DNA from: Mycolicibacterium elephantis DSM 44368
GTDB lineage: Bacteria; Actinomycetota; Actinomycetes; Mycobacteriales; Mycobacteriaceae
Length of the DNA: 64,000 nucleotides
NCBI RefSeq assembly: GCF_004014805.1
Contig: NZ_ATDN01000020.1
Coordinates: 45,791-109,790 of the forward strand
Direction: 5' to 3'
Under the pieces are notes generated by a model. It saw only the letters and a program-made list of their open reading frames with translations. It was not told the DNA's origin and made no database searches. Of the stretch, positions 1-8,785 are shown one piece after another; the stretch's first letter is position 1; every line of letters starts with the position of its first letter. A program made the translations under genes and the position numbers.

Positions 1-239
1 GCAACAACGTGTGGATCGCGCCCTACTACGAGGACGACGTGAAGCTGCTGGCCGACACCATCGGCGTAGACAAGATCCTGTTCGGGTCGGACTGGCCGCA
101 CGGCGAGGGTCTGGCCGATCCCACGTCGTTCACCGCCGACATCCCGCAGTTCCCCGAGTTCAGCCACGAGGACACTCGAATGGTCATGCGCGACAACGCC
201 TTGACCCTGCTCGGCGCGAATGTGACGGCCGGCGTCTAG
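1..239 (+). CDS. Amidohydrolase (TIM-barrel, ACMSD-like), C-terminal part
   Basis: Only about the last 78 codons are present; the start lies left of the window and the frame runs from base 3. The visible part contains ILFGSDWPHGEG, the Asp-bearing motif near the end of the barrel in amidohydrolase-2 family metal hydrolases and decarboxylases, followed by the usual C-terminal helix (MRDNALTLLG). The stop is 3 bp before the ATG of the acyl-CoA synthetase, so the two are co-transcribed. A second amidohydrolase of the same family sits two genes on. A hydrolytic or decarboxylating step on a ring or side-chain intermediate is inferred; the substrate is unknown. Confidence 0.85.
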   Translation, partial: NNVWIAPYYEDDVKLLADTIGVDKILFGSDWPHGEGLADPTSFTADIPQFPEFSHEDTRMVMRDNALTLLGANVTAGV

Positions 240-242
240 AAC

Positions 243-1847
243 ATGGCGGAATGGACCATCGGCGCGGTGCTCAACGCCATCGCCGAGGCGGTGCCCGATC
301 GGCTGATGACGGTCTGTGGTGAGCGCCGCAGCACGTTCGCGGAGTCCTCGCAGCGCACCCGCCGGGTCGCCAACTATCTGGCCGGCTCCGGGTTCGGCGC
401 TCACCGCGAGCGCGACGAACTGCAGAACTGGGAATGCGGGCAGGACCGTGTCGCGCTGCTGATGCACAACGACCTGTATCCGGACATGGTGATCGGTTGC
501 CTGAAGGCACGCACGGTGCCGGTGAACGTCAACTACAACTACGCCCCCCGCGAGGTCGCCGAACTGTTCGACTACCTCCGGCCCAGCGTCGTGATCTACC
601 ACCGGTCCTTCGGGCCGAAGTTCGCCGAGGTCCTGCCGCCGGCATCGGCGCGGTTGTTGATCGAGATCGACGACGGCGGCGACGCGACGCCGCTGCCGGG
701 TGCGGTCCGGTTGGAAGACGCTCTGGCGCAAGGAGACACCGACGAACCGATCACCCCGTCGCCCGACGACGTGATGATGGTGTGCACCGGCGGTACGACC
801 GGCAGGCCCAAGGGGGTGATGTGGCGGCAGTGCGACACCTACGTCATCTCGATGAACGGCGCCGACCACCAGTCCGTCGAGGAGATCCACGACAAGGTGC
901 GTCACGGCGGACAGCCCTGGTTCGCGGTGTCGCCGCTGATGCACGCCGCGGGGATGTGGACCGCCTTCGCGGGACTGCTCAGCGGATTGCCCGTCGTGTT
1001 GTATGACCAGACGAGGTTCGACCCCCGCGCCGTGCTGGAGACCGCCCAGCGTGAAAAGGTCGGCCTGATGACCATGGTCGGCGACGCCTACGCCGGCCCC
1101 TTGGTGGAGGAACTGCGGCGCGGCTCTTACGATCTGGCGTCGTTGTTCGCCATCGGTACCGGAGGAGCGGCGACCAATCCCAAGCACCAACGGGCACTGT
1201 TGGACCTGCTGCCGCACATCACGCTGATCAACGGCTACGGGTCCTCGGAGACCGGCAACGTGGGCTTCGGCCGCAGCCAGCGCGGCGAGCAGAAGGACAC
1301 GTTCGAGCTCCGTGAGGGTGCGCTGGTACTCGCCCCGGACTACCGCCGGTTTCTTGCGCCCGGCGACACGGAGGTCGGCTTCGTCGCGCGCGGTGGGCGT
1401 ATCCCGCTGGGCTACTTCGACGACGCGGAGGCCACCCGCAAGACGTTTCCCGTCGTCGACGGGAAACGGGTGGTCATTTCGGGGGACCGGGGCTCGCTGG
1501 CCCCGGACGGCACCCTGGTGCTTTTCGGTCGCGATTCGCTTGTCGTCAACACCGGCGGCGAGAAGGTGTTCGTCGAGGAGGTCGAGGAAGTCTTGCGCGC
1601 ACACCCGGGTGTGGCCGACGCGCTGGTGGTGGGGCGACCCAGCGAGCGGTGGGGCGAGGAGGTCGTCGCGCTGGTCGCGCTGCACGACGACACCGAGGCG
1701 GACGCGCTGCACGCCCACTGCACCTCGCAGCTGGCGCGGTTCAAGGCGCCCAAAGATTTCATCGTTGTCGAGCAGGTCCGGCGCCTGGGCAACGGTAAGC
1801 CCGATTACCGGTGGGCGAAAAGCACGGTGCAGAAGGTGAACGCATGA
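243..1847 (+). CDS. Acyl-CoA synthetase (FadD, FadD19-like)
   Basis: 534 aa, full length for the AMP-forming acyl-CoA ligase family, which activates a carboxylic acid to its CoA thioester through an acyl-adenylate. The phosphate-binding loop TGGTTGRPKGVMWR is at residues 182-195, the GYGSSETG adenine motif is mid-protein, and the C-terminal GNGKPDYRWAK carries the catalytic Lys region. The ending GKPDYRWAK and the overall layout recall FadD19/FadD17 of M. tuberculosis, which act on sterol side chains (from memory). It starts 3 bp after the upstream amidohydrolase and overlaps the next gene by ATGA. Probably the entry step of this operon's beta-oxidation; substrate unknown. Confidence 0.93.
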   Translation: MAEWTIGAVLNAIAEAVPDRLMTVCGERRSTFAESSQRTRRVANYLAGSGFGAHRERDELQNWECGQDRVALLMHNDLYPDMVIGCLKARTVPVNVNYNYAPREVAELFDYLRPSVVIYHRSFGPKFAEVLPPASARLLIEIDDGGDATPLPGAVRLEDALAQGDTDEPITPSPDDVMMVCTGGTTGRPKGVMWRQCDTYVISMNGADHQSVEEIHDKVRHGGQPWFAVSPLMHAAGMWTAFAGLLSGLPVVLYDQTRFDPRAVLETAQREKVGLMTMVGDAYAGPLVEELRRGSYDLASLFAIGTGGAATNPKHQRALLDLLPHITLINGYGSSETGNVGFGRSQRGEQKDTFELREGALVLAPDYRRFLAPGDTEVGFVARGGRIPLGYFDDAEATRKTFPVVDGKRVVISGDRGSLAPDGTLVLFGRDSLVVNTGGEKVFVEEVEEVLRAHPGVADALVVGRPSERWGEEVVALVALHDDTEADALHAHCTSQLARFKAPKDFIVVEQVRRLGNGKPDYRWAKSTVQKVNA

Positions 1848-2680
1848 GCCGCAAAGCGATTGACTGCCTCGTCAACGTTCACTTCGGGGAGGTCGAGCAG
1901 CAGCCGACGTGGATGCTCAAGGTACGGGACGACTACTTCAAGGGCCCGGAGTCGATGTTCGCGCCCGTCGAGTTGTCGGAGCTGATCGACGAGATGGATG
2001 AGCAGGGCGTCGCCAAGGCGATCCTGATGGACAGCCTCGCCAAGCCGTCGACCACCGCACGCAAATTCGTCGATGCCAAGCCCGACCGCTTCGCGCTGGC
2101 GATGGGCGGTGTCAACCTGTTGCGGCCGATCCCGTCGCTGAAAGAGCTCACCGCGATCGTGAAGGACCTGCCCGTCGCCTATGCCGCTGTGGGGCCCAGC
2201 TTTTGGGGTGACGGCCAGTATCCGCCCAGCGACGCGGTCTACTACCCGCTGTACACCAAATGCGCCGAACTCGAACTGCCGCTGTGCATCAACACCGGCA
2301 TACCGGGCCCGCCCATTCCAGGCGAGGTGCAGAACCCGATCCACCTCGATCGGGTCTGCGTGCGGTTCCCCGAACTGAAGCTCTGCATGATCCACGGCGC
2401 CGACCCGTGGTGGGATGTCGCCATCCGGCTGTTGATCAAGTACCGGAACCTGCGGCTGATGACGTCGGCGTGGTCGCCCAAGAGGCTGCCCGACAGCCTT
2501 CTGCACTACATGCGAACCCGCGGGCCCGACAAGGTGATCTACGCGTCGGACTGGCCGGTGCTGAAGATGCGCCGTGTCGTACCCGAGGCGGTTGCCCTTG
2601 ACCTGCCGGCCGAGGTGCTGGACAACTACTTGTACAACAACGCGCAGGAGTTCTTCTTCGGCGCCGACAAGGAGCAGTGA
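1844..2680 (+). CDS. Amidohydrolase (TIM-barrel), second copy
   Basis: 278 aa. The ATG at 1844 overlaps the stop of the upstream synthetase (ATGA); a longer frame from 1811 would run into that gene and was rejected. Family features are an N-terminal DCLVNVHF strand (the usual HxH metal motif is not intact here), a central MIHGADPWW and the C-terminal VIYASDWPVLKM, matching the SDWP signature of amidohydrolase-2 proteins. The degenerate N-terminal metal motif suggests altered metal use or a non-hydrolytic (decarboxylase/hydratase-like) role. The TGA is shared with the ATG of the next gene, so translation is coupled. Confidence 0.85.
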   Translation: MSRKAIDCLVNVHFGEVEQQPTWMLKVRDDYFKGPESMFAPVELSELIDEMDEQGVAKAILMDSLAKPSTTARKFVDAKPDRFALAMGGVNLLRPIPSLKELTAIVKDLPVAYAAVGPSFWGDGQYPPSDAVYYPLYTKCAELELPLCINTGIPGPPIPGEVQNPIHLDRVCVRFPELKLCMIHGADPWWDVAIRLLIKYRNLRLMTSAWSPKRLPDSLLHYMRTRGPDKVIYASDWPVLKMRRVVPEAVALDLPAEVLDNYLYNNAQEFFFGADKEQ

Positions 2681-3726
2681 TGGACCGCTACGAACTGCGC
2701 AGGCTCGACTACAGCCTGTCCGAGGACCACCAGGCGCTGCAGGCCGCGTACAAGGACTTCTTCAAGACGCACTGTTCGATCGAAACCGTCCGCGCCGCAG
2801 AGGCATCGGGCTTCGACAAGAGCCTCTGGGAGCGGCTGTGCACGATGGGCGCGACGACGATGGCGCTGTCCGAAGACGTGGGCGGCGACGGCGCCACCAT
2901 GGTCGATCTGACCTTGGTGGCCGAGGAGATCGGCCGTTCGCTGGCCCCGGTGCCCTGGATCGACCACGTGTGCGCGGCCCGGTTGCTCGAGCGATTGGGT
3001 GCGCTGCAGCCCGACGTACTCAACGGCACGCAGGTCGCCGGCCTGGATCCCCAGCACGACAGCGTGTCCGGGGTGCGGTTGGTGCCCAGCGGTTCCATCG
3101 CCGACCACGTCATCGTCCGTGATGGCGACGACATCGTGCGGCTCACCTTCGCCACCCGGCCGGCCAAGGTCGACAACATTGGCCGGCTTCCGATGGCGTG
3201 GATCGATCCCGCGGCCGCCGACGAACGGACGGTGCTGGCCGGCGGCGCCGGCGCGCTGACGGCCTACCAACGCGCACTCGATGAATGGCGGCTGCTGTCC
3301 GGCGCGGCGCTGGTCGGGCTCGTCGAGGAGACGATGACCATCGCCGCGGAGTTCGCCAAGACCCGGTACACGCTGGGCGTGCCGATCTCGACCCTGCAGG
3401 CCATCTCGCACCCGTTGGCCAACATCGCGATCACTGTGCAAGGAGGTCGCAACCTGGCCCACCGGGCGGCGTGGTTCCTCGACAACGAGCCCGACGAGCG
3501 GCCGGAGCTGGCGCCGTCGGTGTTCGTGTTCATGGCCGAGGAAGCGGCCAAGGCCGCCACCATGGCCGTGCACATCCAAGGCGGACTTGGGGTTTCGGCC
3601 GAGGCGGCCGCAACGGCGTATCTGGTGCGGGCCCGGGGCTGGCCGCTGGCGGGCGGCGACCCGGGCATCACGGCCAAGTACATCGCCGAGATCGTCGCGG
3701 CACGCGAGAGCGGGGAGAGGAAGTAA
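2680..3726 (+). CDS. Acyl-CoA dehydrogenase subunit (short FadE partner)
   Basis: 348 aa. ATG at 2680 overlaps the previous TGA. N-terminal helices (LSEDHQALQAAYKDFF), middle barrel and C-terminal helical domain with FAKTRYTLGVPISTLQAISHPLANIAI are typical of the acyl-CoA dehydrogenase family, but the chain is shorter than a classical FadE (~390 aa) and the flavin/substrate motifs of the middle domain are weak. It is followed immediately by a full-length FadE. Such pairs form alpha2-beta2 heterotetramers in mycobacterial steroid side-chain oxidation (FadE28-FadE29, FadE26-FadE27), so it is most likely the non-catalytic or half-site subunit of that complex. Confidence 0.9.
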   Translation: MDRYELRRLDYSLSEDHQALQAAYKDFFKTHCSIETVRAAEASGFDKSLWERLCTMGATTMALSEDVGGDGATMVDLTLVAEEIGRSLAPVPWIDHVCAARLLERLGALQPDVLNGTQVAGLDPQHDSVSGVRLVPSGSIADHVIVRDGDDIVRLTFATRPAKVDNIGRLPMAWIDPAAADERTVLAGGAGALTAYQRALDEWRLLSGAALVGLVEETMTIAAEFAKTRYTLGVPISTLQAISHPLANIAITVQGGRNLAHRAAWFLDNEPDERPELAPSVFVFMAEEAAKAATMAVHIQGGLGVSAEAAATAYLVRARGWPLAGGDPGITAKYIAEIVAARESGERK

Positions 3727-4919
3727 TGGATTTCTCACGGGTCGAGCTCTCCGAGGAGGACCAGGCGTTCCAGCAGGAGGTGCGCGCCTTTCTGAGCGAG
3801 ATCGTCACCGAGGACGTCTTGCGCCGGGACCGTGAGACCGGCGACAACTTCGACGAGGGGGTGCACCTGGCGCTCGGTGCGGCCGGTTACCTGGAACGCG
3901 AATGGAAGACCGAGGCCGAGGGCGGGTTCAACCGGGTCCGGCGGCGCATCTGGGAACTCGAGAAGCGGCGCGCGCACGTGCCGTGGGTGACGTTCGGCAC
4001 CACGGCGCTCGTCCGGCGATCGGTGGAGAAGTTCGGCTCGCCGGAGGTCAAGGCCGAGGTACTGCCCAGGGTGTACAGCGGACACGTGCGGTTCTGCCTC
4101 GGCTACACCGAACCTGAGGGCGGCTCCGACATCGCCACCTGCAAGACCCGTGCGGTGCGGGACGGCGACAGCTGGATTGTCAATGGCTCGAAGATGTTCA
4201 CCACGGGCGCGCACAACTGCCAGTACGTCTTCCTGATCACCAACACCGATCCCGACGCGCCGAAACACAAGAGCCTCACCATGTTCCTGGTCCCCCTCGA
4301 CACACCGGGCATCGAAATCCAGGGCATCCGCACCGTCGACGGTGACCGCACCAACATCGTCTACTACAGCGATGTGCGCGTCGATGACAGGTACCGCCTC
4401 GGCGAGGTCAACGAGGGCTGGAAGGTGTTGCGTGAACCGCTCGACGTCGAACACGGGGCGGTGGAGGCCGAGCAGGACGGGCTGCAGGACCTCGCGATCA
4501 TGAACCACCAGGCCATGACGATGGCCATTGCGGCGGACCGGGCCGCGGCGAAGGCCGGTCAGCCGGATGCCAACGGGCGCAGGCCGATCGACGACGGCGC
4601 GGTGGCCTACCGGCTCGGCCGCGCGGTCGCCCGGATGGAGGCCGCGTTCTCGACGCCGAGCATCTTCGGCCGGGTCGCGTTGGCGCAGACCATGCGCGAC
4701 ATCTCGCCCGACCTGATGGATCTGCACGGCACCGCGTCGTCGCTGCCGCTCGGCACCGACGGCGCCGCCGACGACGGCGCCGCCGAGTACGTGTATCGGT
4801 TCGCGCCTCTGGTCGGGATCTACGGCGGCACCTTGGAGGTGTTCCGCAACATGATCGCCCAGTATGTTCTCGGGCTGGGTAAGCCCGCGTACGCCCCACC
4901 GGCCAAGAAAGCGTCGTAA
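3726..4919 (+). CDS. Acyl-CoA dehydrogenase, full-length FadE
   Basis: 397 aa flavoenzyme that introduces the 2,3-double bond into an acyl-CoA. ATG 3726 overlaps the preceding TAA (TAATG). The FAD/substrate region FCLGYTEPEGGSDIATCKTRAV and WIVNGSKMFTTGAHNCQY is at about 120-165; the C-terminus has YGGTLEVFRNMIAQYVLGLG, the stretch that packs on the partner's flavin. It is paired with the shorter subunit directly upstream, implying a heteromeric dehydrogenase for a bulky CoA ester. The dispersed inverted repeat at 4927-4990 begins 7 bp after its stop. Confidence 0.93.
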   Translation: MDFSRVELSEEDQAFQQEVRAFLSEIVTEDVLRRDRETGDNFDEGVHLALGAAGYLEREWKTEAEGGFNRVRRRIWELEKRRAHVPWVTFGTTALVRRSVEKFGSPEVKAEVLPRVYSGHVRFCLGYTEPEGGSDIATCKTRAVRDGDSWIVNGSKMFTTGAHNCQYVFLITNTDPDAPKHKSLTMFLVPLDTPGIEIQGIRTVDGDRTNIVYYSDVRVDDRYRLGEVNEGWKVLREPLDVEHGAVEAEQDGLQDLAIMNHQAMTMAIAADRAAAKAGQPDANGRRPIDDGAVAYRLGRAVARMEAAFSTPSIFGRVALAQTMRDISPDLMDLHGTASSLPLGTDGAADDGAAEYVYRFAPLVGIYGGTLEVFRNMIAQYVLGLGKPAYAPPAKKAS

Positions 4920-4926
4920 CCTATCC

Positions 4927-4990
4927 GGCGAACGTGCGTGTTTGCGGGCGACACGCCGACGACCACCGCGACATCACGCACGCCCGCGCC
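4927..4990 (+). repeat. Dispersed gene-end inverted repeat, copy 1
   Basis: Outer arms GCGAACGTGCGTG and CACGCACGCCCGCGC with inner GTGTTTGCGGGCGACAC. It has the same design as copies at 10987, 12777 (reverse) and 34572 (reverse). It starts 7 bp after the FadE stop and lies before the epimerase start at 5010. All four copies face the same way relative to the gene they follow, so an RNA-level function such as termination or 3'-end protection is inferred. Confidence 0.75.
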
Positions 4991-5009
4991 CGAAGGAAGG
5001 TGCCTCCCA

Positions 5010-6038
5010 ATGTCTTCCGATCCGACAACGACACCTCCCCGCCGCGCGCTGGTGATGGGTCCGAGCGGGTTCGTCGGCTCCCACGTCGCGCGCAGACTCA
5101 CCGAGCGCGGCGACGACGTGCGGGTGTACCTGCGGACCACGAGTTCGACGATGGCGATCGACGACCTCGACGTCGAGCGGTGTTACGGCGACCTGTACGA
5201 CGAGGAAGCGCTTCGCGCCGCGATGGCCGACCGCGACGTCGTCTACTACTGCATTGTCGACACCCGGTTTCACCTGCGCGACCCCGCGCCGCTGTTCGAG
5301 ACCAACGTCCACTGCCTGCGCCGCGTCCTCGACGTCGCGGCGAAAGCCGGCCTGCACCGGTTCGTGTTCTGCAGCACCATCGGCACGATCGCGCTCGGCG
5401 ACGGAAGCCGTCCGGTGACCGAGGACATGCCGTTCGACTGGGGGAACAAGGGCGGCGCGTACATCGAGTCGCGTCGCCAAGCCGAGGAACTGGTCCTGTC
5501 CTACGCGCGCGACCGCGGCCTGCCCGCCGTGGTGATGTGCGTGTCCAACCCGTACGGGCCCCGCGACTTTCAGCCCCACCAGGGGCTGATGGTGCAGTAC
5601 GCCGCGTTGGGCAAGATCCCCGCCTACATCAAGGGGGTGTCCACCGAGGTCGTCGGCATCGAGGACGTCGCCGAAGCGTTCCTGGTGGCCGCCGAACGCG
5701 GCACAGTGGGGGAGCGCTACATCATCTCCGAGAGCTACATGCCGATGCGCGACATGCTCACCACGGCCGCCAGGGCGGTCGGTGCGAAACCGCCGCGGTT
5801 CGGCGTTCCGCTTCCCGTGGTGTACGCGTCGGTGTGGGTGGCCGGTGTAATCGCGCGACTGTTGCGGCGGGAACTGCCCATCAACACGACCGGGATTCGG
5901 CTGTTGCACATCATGGCGCCCGCGGATCACAGTAAGGCGACACGAGAACTGGGCTGGCACCCGCGGCCCACCGCCGAGTCGCTGGAACGGGCCGCGTACT
6001 TCTACGTCGAACAGGCAAGAAAGACAGTTGACAGATGA
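5010..6038 (+). CDS. NAD-dependent epimerase/dehydratase (extended SDR)
   Basis: 342 aa. Start chosen at ATG 5010, which follows a purine-rich GAAGGAAGG and begins MSSDPTTTPPRRALVMGPSGFVGSHVARRL; the frame is open from 4938 but that part overlaps the repeat. GPSGFVGS is the extended-SDR nucleotide motif, and Tyr-x3-Lys has become YIESRRQ, with Arg in place of Lys, so the catalytic pair is altered. The family includes 3-beta-HSD-like and dihydroflavonol-reductase-like enzymes. It is expressed with the FadE genes upstream and overlaps the SnoaL-like gene downstream by ATGA. Likely oxidises or reduces a hydroxyl/keto intermediate. Confidence 0.85.
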   Translation: MSSDPTTTPPRRALVMGPSGFVGSHVARRLTERGDDVRVYLRTTSSTMAIDDLDVERCYGDLYDEEALRAAMADRDVVYYCIVDTRFHLRDPAPLFETNVHCLRRVLDVAAKAGLHRFVFCSTIGTIALGDGSRPVTEDMPFDWGNKGGAYIESRRQAEELVLSYARDRGLPAVVMCVSNPYGPRDFQPHQGLMVQYAALGKIPAYIKGVSTEVVGIEDVAEAFLVAAERGTVGERYIISESYMPMRDMLTTAARAVGAKPPRFGVPLPVVYASVWVAGVIARLLRRELPINTTGIRLLHIMAPADHSKATRELGWHPRPTAESLERAAYFYVEQARKTVDR

Positions 6039-6523
6039 CCGAGGCCGACCTCGTCGAGATCGAGGCGATCAAGCAGTTGAAAGCGCGCTACTGCCGGTTC
6101 CTCGACACCAAGGACTGGGTAGCGTGGCGCACGCTGTTCGCCGACGACTTCCTCAGCGACACTTCGCCTGCCGGTGGGAAGGTGATAAGGGGCGCCGACG
6201 AATTCGTCGCGTTCACTCGAAAGAGCCTGCGCAACCAGGCGACCGTGCATCAGGTGCACGCCCCCGAGATCGAGCTGACCTCACCGACGACGGCGCGCGG
6301 GGTGTGGGCGCTCGAGGACGTCGTCCGCTTCGGGCCCGGCGTGAACCTGCGCGGCTACGGCCACTATCACGAGACCTATGAGAAACTCGACGGTCAGTGG
6401 CGTTTCACCAGTTCGACGCTGACGCGTCTGCGCGAGGACGTTTTCAACGGCGTTGTCGCCGTTTACATCTCCGATCGGGTACGCAAGCTCATCATGAAAG
6501 CGTCGCGTCGCGCCCTGAAGTGA
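6035..6523 (+). CDS. SnoaL/NTF2-like protein (possible dehydratase)
   Basis: 162 aa, one NTF2-like cone fold. ATG 6035 overlaps the epimerase stop. ARYCRFLDTKDWVAWRTLFADDF and the later TVHQVHAPEIEL place Tyr, Asp and His where bile-acid dehydratase (BaiE)- and scytalone-dehydratase-like members have their catalytic residues, so a water-eliminating step is plausible. It is the last gene of the first operon and ends 6 bp from the convergent alpha/beta hydrolase. Substrate unknown; a polyketide-cyclase-like role is the alternative. Confidence 0.8.
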   Translation: MTEADLVEIEAIKQLKARYCRFLDTKDWVAWRTLFADDFLSDTSPAGGKVIRGADEFVAFTRKSLRNQATVHQVHAPEIELTSPTTARGVWALEDVVRFGPGVNLRGYGHYHETYEKLDGQWRFTSSTLTRLREDVFNGVVAVYISDRVRKLIMKASRRALK

Positions 6524-6529
6524 CCGCGG

Positions 6530-7354
6530 TCAGGACCGGATGAACTCCAGCAGGTCGGCGTTGATGACGTCGTGGTGGGTGACGAACGCGCCGTGCGGAT
6601 AACCCGGATACGTCTTCAGGATGCCGTTCGGCAGCAGCTTCGCTGACAGCGGTCCGGAATTCTCGTACGGGACGATCTGATCGTCGTCGCCGTGCATCAC
6701 CAGAACCGGGATGGTGATCTTCTTCAGGTCCTCGGTGAAGTCCGTTTGCGAGAACGCGACGATGCCGTCGTAGTGTGCCTTCGCATCGCCCATCATGCCT
6801 TGGCGCCACCAGTTCTCGATGATGGCTTCCGACGGTTCCACTCCCGGACGGTTGAACCCGTAGAACGGTCCCGCGGCCAGCGAGCGATAGAACTCCGAGC
6901 GGTTGGCCGCCAGCTGCGCCTGCAGATCGTCGAACACGTCCTTGGGCAGGCCGCCGGGACTGGCGTCGGTCTTGACCATCAGCGGGGGAACGGAACTGAT
7001 CAGCACCGCCTTGGCGGCACGCTGCTGACCATGGCGGGCGAGGTATCGCGTCACTTCGCCGCCGCCGGTCGAATGGCCGATGTGCACCGCGTCATGCAGG
7101 TCGAGGTGCTCGACGACGGCCGCGAGATCGTCGGCGTAGTGGTCCATATCGTGGCCGTCGGGGACCTGTGCCGAGCGGCCGTGCCCCCGTCGGTCGTGCG
7201 CGACGACGCGGTACCCGTGCTGCAGAAAGAACAGCATCTGGGTGTCCCAATCGTCTGCCGACAGCGGCCAACCGTGGCTGAACACGATCGGCTGGCCCGA
7301 CCCCCAGTCTCTGAAGAAGATCTCGACGCCGTCGCTCGTGGTGATCGTGGGCAT
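6530..7354 (-). CDS. Alpha/beta hydrolase, non-haem chloroperoxidase family
   Basis: 274 aa. Starts [33 protein letters not shown], with oxyanion-hole HGWP and the nucleophile elbow GHSTGGGE (Ser near residue 97); the Asp is in [11 protein letters not shown] and the His in YPHGAF. This is the cofactor-free haloperoxidase/esterase group, whose real role is usually ester or lactone hydrolysis or perhydrolysis. GGAGCCATC precedes the ATG. It is convergent to the SnoaL-like gene and separated from the thiolase by 219 bp, so it is probably a single-gene unit. Confidence 0.92.
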   Translation of the reverse strand: MPTITTSDGVEIFFRDWGSGQPIVFSHGWPLSADDWDTQMLFFLQHGYRVVAHDRRGHGRSAQVPDGHDMDHYADDLAAVVEHLDLHDAVHIGHSTGGGEVTRYLARHGQQRAAKAVLISSVPPLMVKTDASPGGLPKDVFDDLQAQLAANRSEFYRSLAAGPFYGFNRPGVEPSEAIIENWWRQGMMGDAKAHYDGIVAFSQTDFTEDLKKITIPVLVMHGDDDQIVPYENSGPLSAKLLPNGILKTYPGYPHGAFVTHHDVINADLLEFIRS

Positions 7355-7573
7355 GATGGCTCCTTTTCGTGGAACGTCAAGCTATGCGCACTCTGCCACG
7401 CCCGCACATCTTTCGCGCGAGTTCTCGTCGCGTTGACCAGGCGTGCGGCGGCGCGGGCGGCTTGACAGCTTCCGGGATGCCCGCCGAAGGCGGGTCGGTC
7501 ACGATCCGTGCTCGTTGGCCGACCTACGCGGATTGCGCCGCGCGCGACTAGTTTCCGGCGAGCTGTGTCGTCA
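7355..7573. other. Intergenic spacer with a small GC hairpin
   Basis: No coding frame is supported. A 6-bp GC stem with a GAA loop (CCCGCC-GAA-GGCGGG, 7480-7494) lies about 80 bp past the thiolase stop and could end its transcript. The promoter of the alpha/beta hydrolase must lie in this spacer but no convincing -10/-35 was seen. Confidence 0.4.
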
Positions 7574-8719
7574 TCACCGCGTCAGGATCGTCGCGGCGGC
7601 GGTGCCGGGAGCGCCGTAGAGCTGGGCGAAGCCGACTCTCGGTTCGCCGGGCACCTGCCGATCACCGGCCTCGCCGCGCAGCTGACGCACCAGCTCGTGG
7701 ATCTGACGCAGCCCCGACGCGCCGATCGGTTCACCGTTGGCGATCAGGCCGCCGTCGGTGTTGATCGGCAGCGACCCGGTGATCTCGGTGGCCCCGTCGG
7801 CGAGCAGCTTCTCCTGGTCCCCGTCGGCGCAGAAGCCGCACTCGGCCATGTGGATGATCTCGGCACCGGCGTCGGTGTCCTGCAACTGGATGACGTCGAC
7901 GTCGTGCGGTGAGATTCCCGCCTTTTCGAACGCGGCCCGCGCGGCGTACACGGTGGGCGCGACGTCCTCCTCGACGGGCGCGAACGTCGTGTTCACCTCG
8001 TAGGCACCGTATTTGCGGGTGCGGACCTCGACCGCCCGCAGATAGACCGGCTTGTCGGTGTAGCGGTGGGCGATGTCGGCACGGCACATCACCACCGCGG
8101 CCGCGCCCTCGTCGGGCGCGCAGAACATGTACTGCGTGAGCGGATAGTTCAGCATCGTGGAGTTGAGGATCTGGTCCTCGGGGATGGGCTTGCGGCGAAA
8201 CGCGTTGGGATTCAGCGCGCCGTTGCGGAAGTTCTTGGCCGCCACCTTGGCCAGCGTCTGCTGGGAGATCCCGTGCTCGTGCAGGTAGCGGTTGGCCTTC
8301 ATCCCGAAGAACTGCGTGGTGAGGTACTGGCCGTTCTCGGCGTACCACCGCGGCATGCCGACCAGGGCGGGGTCTTCGGTGAAGGCGCCGCGCGGATGCT
8401 TGTCCAGCCCGATCGCGATGCCGATGTCGTAGTCGCCCAGCCGGATCCCGTCGGCACACGCCTTGGCGGCGCTGGCCGCGGTCGCGCAGGCATTGAACAC
8501 GTTGGTGAAGGGGATACCGGACAATCCGACCATGCCGACGATCGCGTCCGGGTTGGCGACCGTCCAGCTGCCTCCGGTGGCGAATTGGATGTCGTTCCAC
8601 TCCACGCCGGCGTCGGCGACCGCGGCGAAGATCGCGTCGACACCCATCTCCATCGCGGACTTGCCCTCGAAACGGCCGAAGGGATGCAGTCCGACCCCGA
8701 TGATCGCCACGTCGTGCAT
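7574..8719 (-). CDS. Thiolase-fold enzyme (acetyl-CoA acetyltransferase/lipid-transfer type)
   Basis: 381 aa. Start set at ATG 8719 (MHDVAIIGVGLHPFG) after AGAGAGGATCAGGC; a longer frame to 8902 runs through the divergent gene and the operator. The nucleophile is Cys78 in NVFNACATAAS. The usual GHP histidine is replaced by Glu330 in NTDGGLIANGEPIGASG, and there is no C-terminal CxG cysteine (AQLYGAPGTAAA). It therefore belongs to the SCP-x/lipid-transfer-like thiolases, not classical FadA. In this setting it would do the final thiolytic or retro-aldol cleavage. It is divergent from the molybdopterin oxidoreductase, with a perfect operator between them. Confidence 0.88.
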   Translation of the reverse strand: MHDVAIIGVGLHPFGRFEGKSAMEMGVDAIFAAVADAGVEWNDIQFATGGSWTVANPDAIVGMVGLSGIPFTNVFNACATAASAAKACADGIRLGDYDIGIAIGLDKHPRGAFTEDPALVGMPRWYAENGQYLTTQFFGMKANRYLHEHGISQQTLAKVAAKNFRNGALNPNAFRRKPIPEDQILNSTMLNYPLTQYMFCAPDEGAAAVVMCRADIAHRYTDKPVYLRAVEVRTRKYGAYEVNTTFAPVEEDVAPTVYAARAAFEKAGISPHDVDVIQLQDTDAGAEIIHMAECGFCADGDQEKLLADGATEITGSLPINTDGGLIANGEPIGASGLRQIHELVRQLRGEAGDRQVPGEPRVGFAQLYGAPGTAAATILTR

Positions 8720-8756
8720 GCCTGATCCTCTCTGGTCAACGCCGATCCGACGTGTA

Positions 8757-8773
8757 ACTGTAACTCTTACAGT
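8757..8773. promoter_or_regulatory. Palindromic operator ACTGTAA-N3-TTACAGT, site 1
   Basis: ACTGTAACTCTTACAGT, a perfect 7-3-7 palindrome between the divergent thiolase (start 8719) and molybdopterin gene (start 8786). It ends 12 bp before the GTG of the latter, so a bound repressor would cover that promoter. Same motif at 14113, 17593 and 21292. Candidate binder: the TetR at 15696-16337. Confidence 0.8.
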
Positions 8774-8785
8774 ATCGTAATCGGC

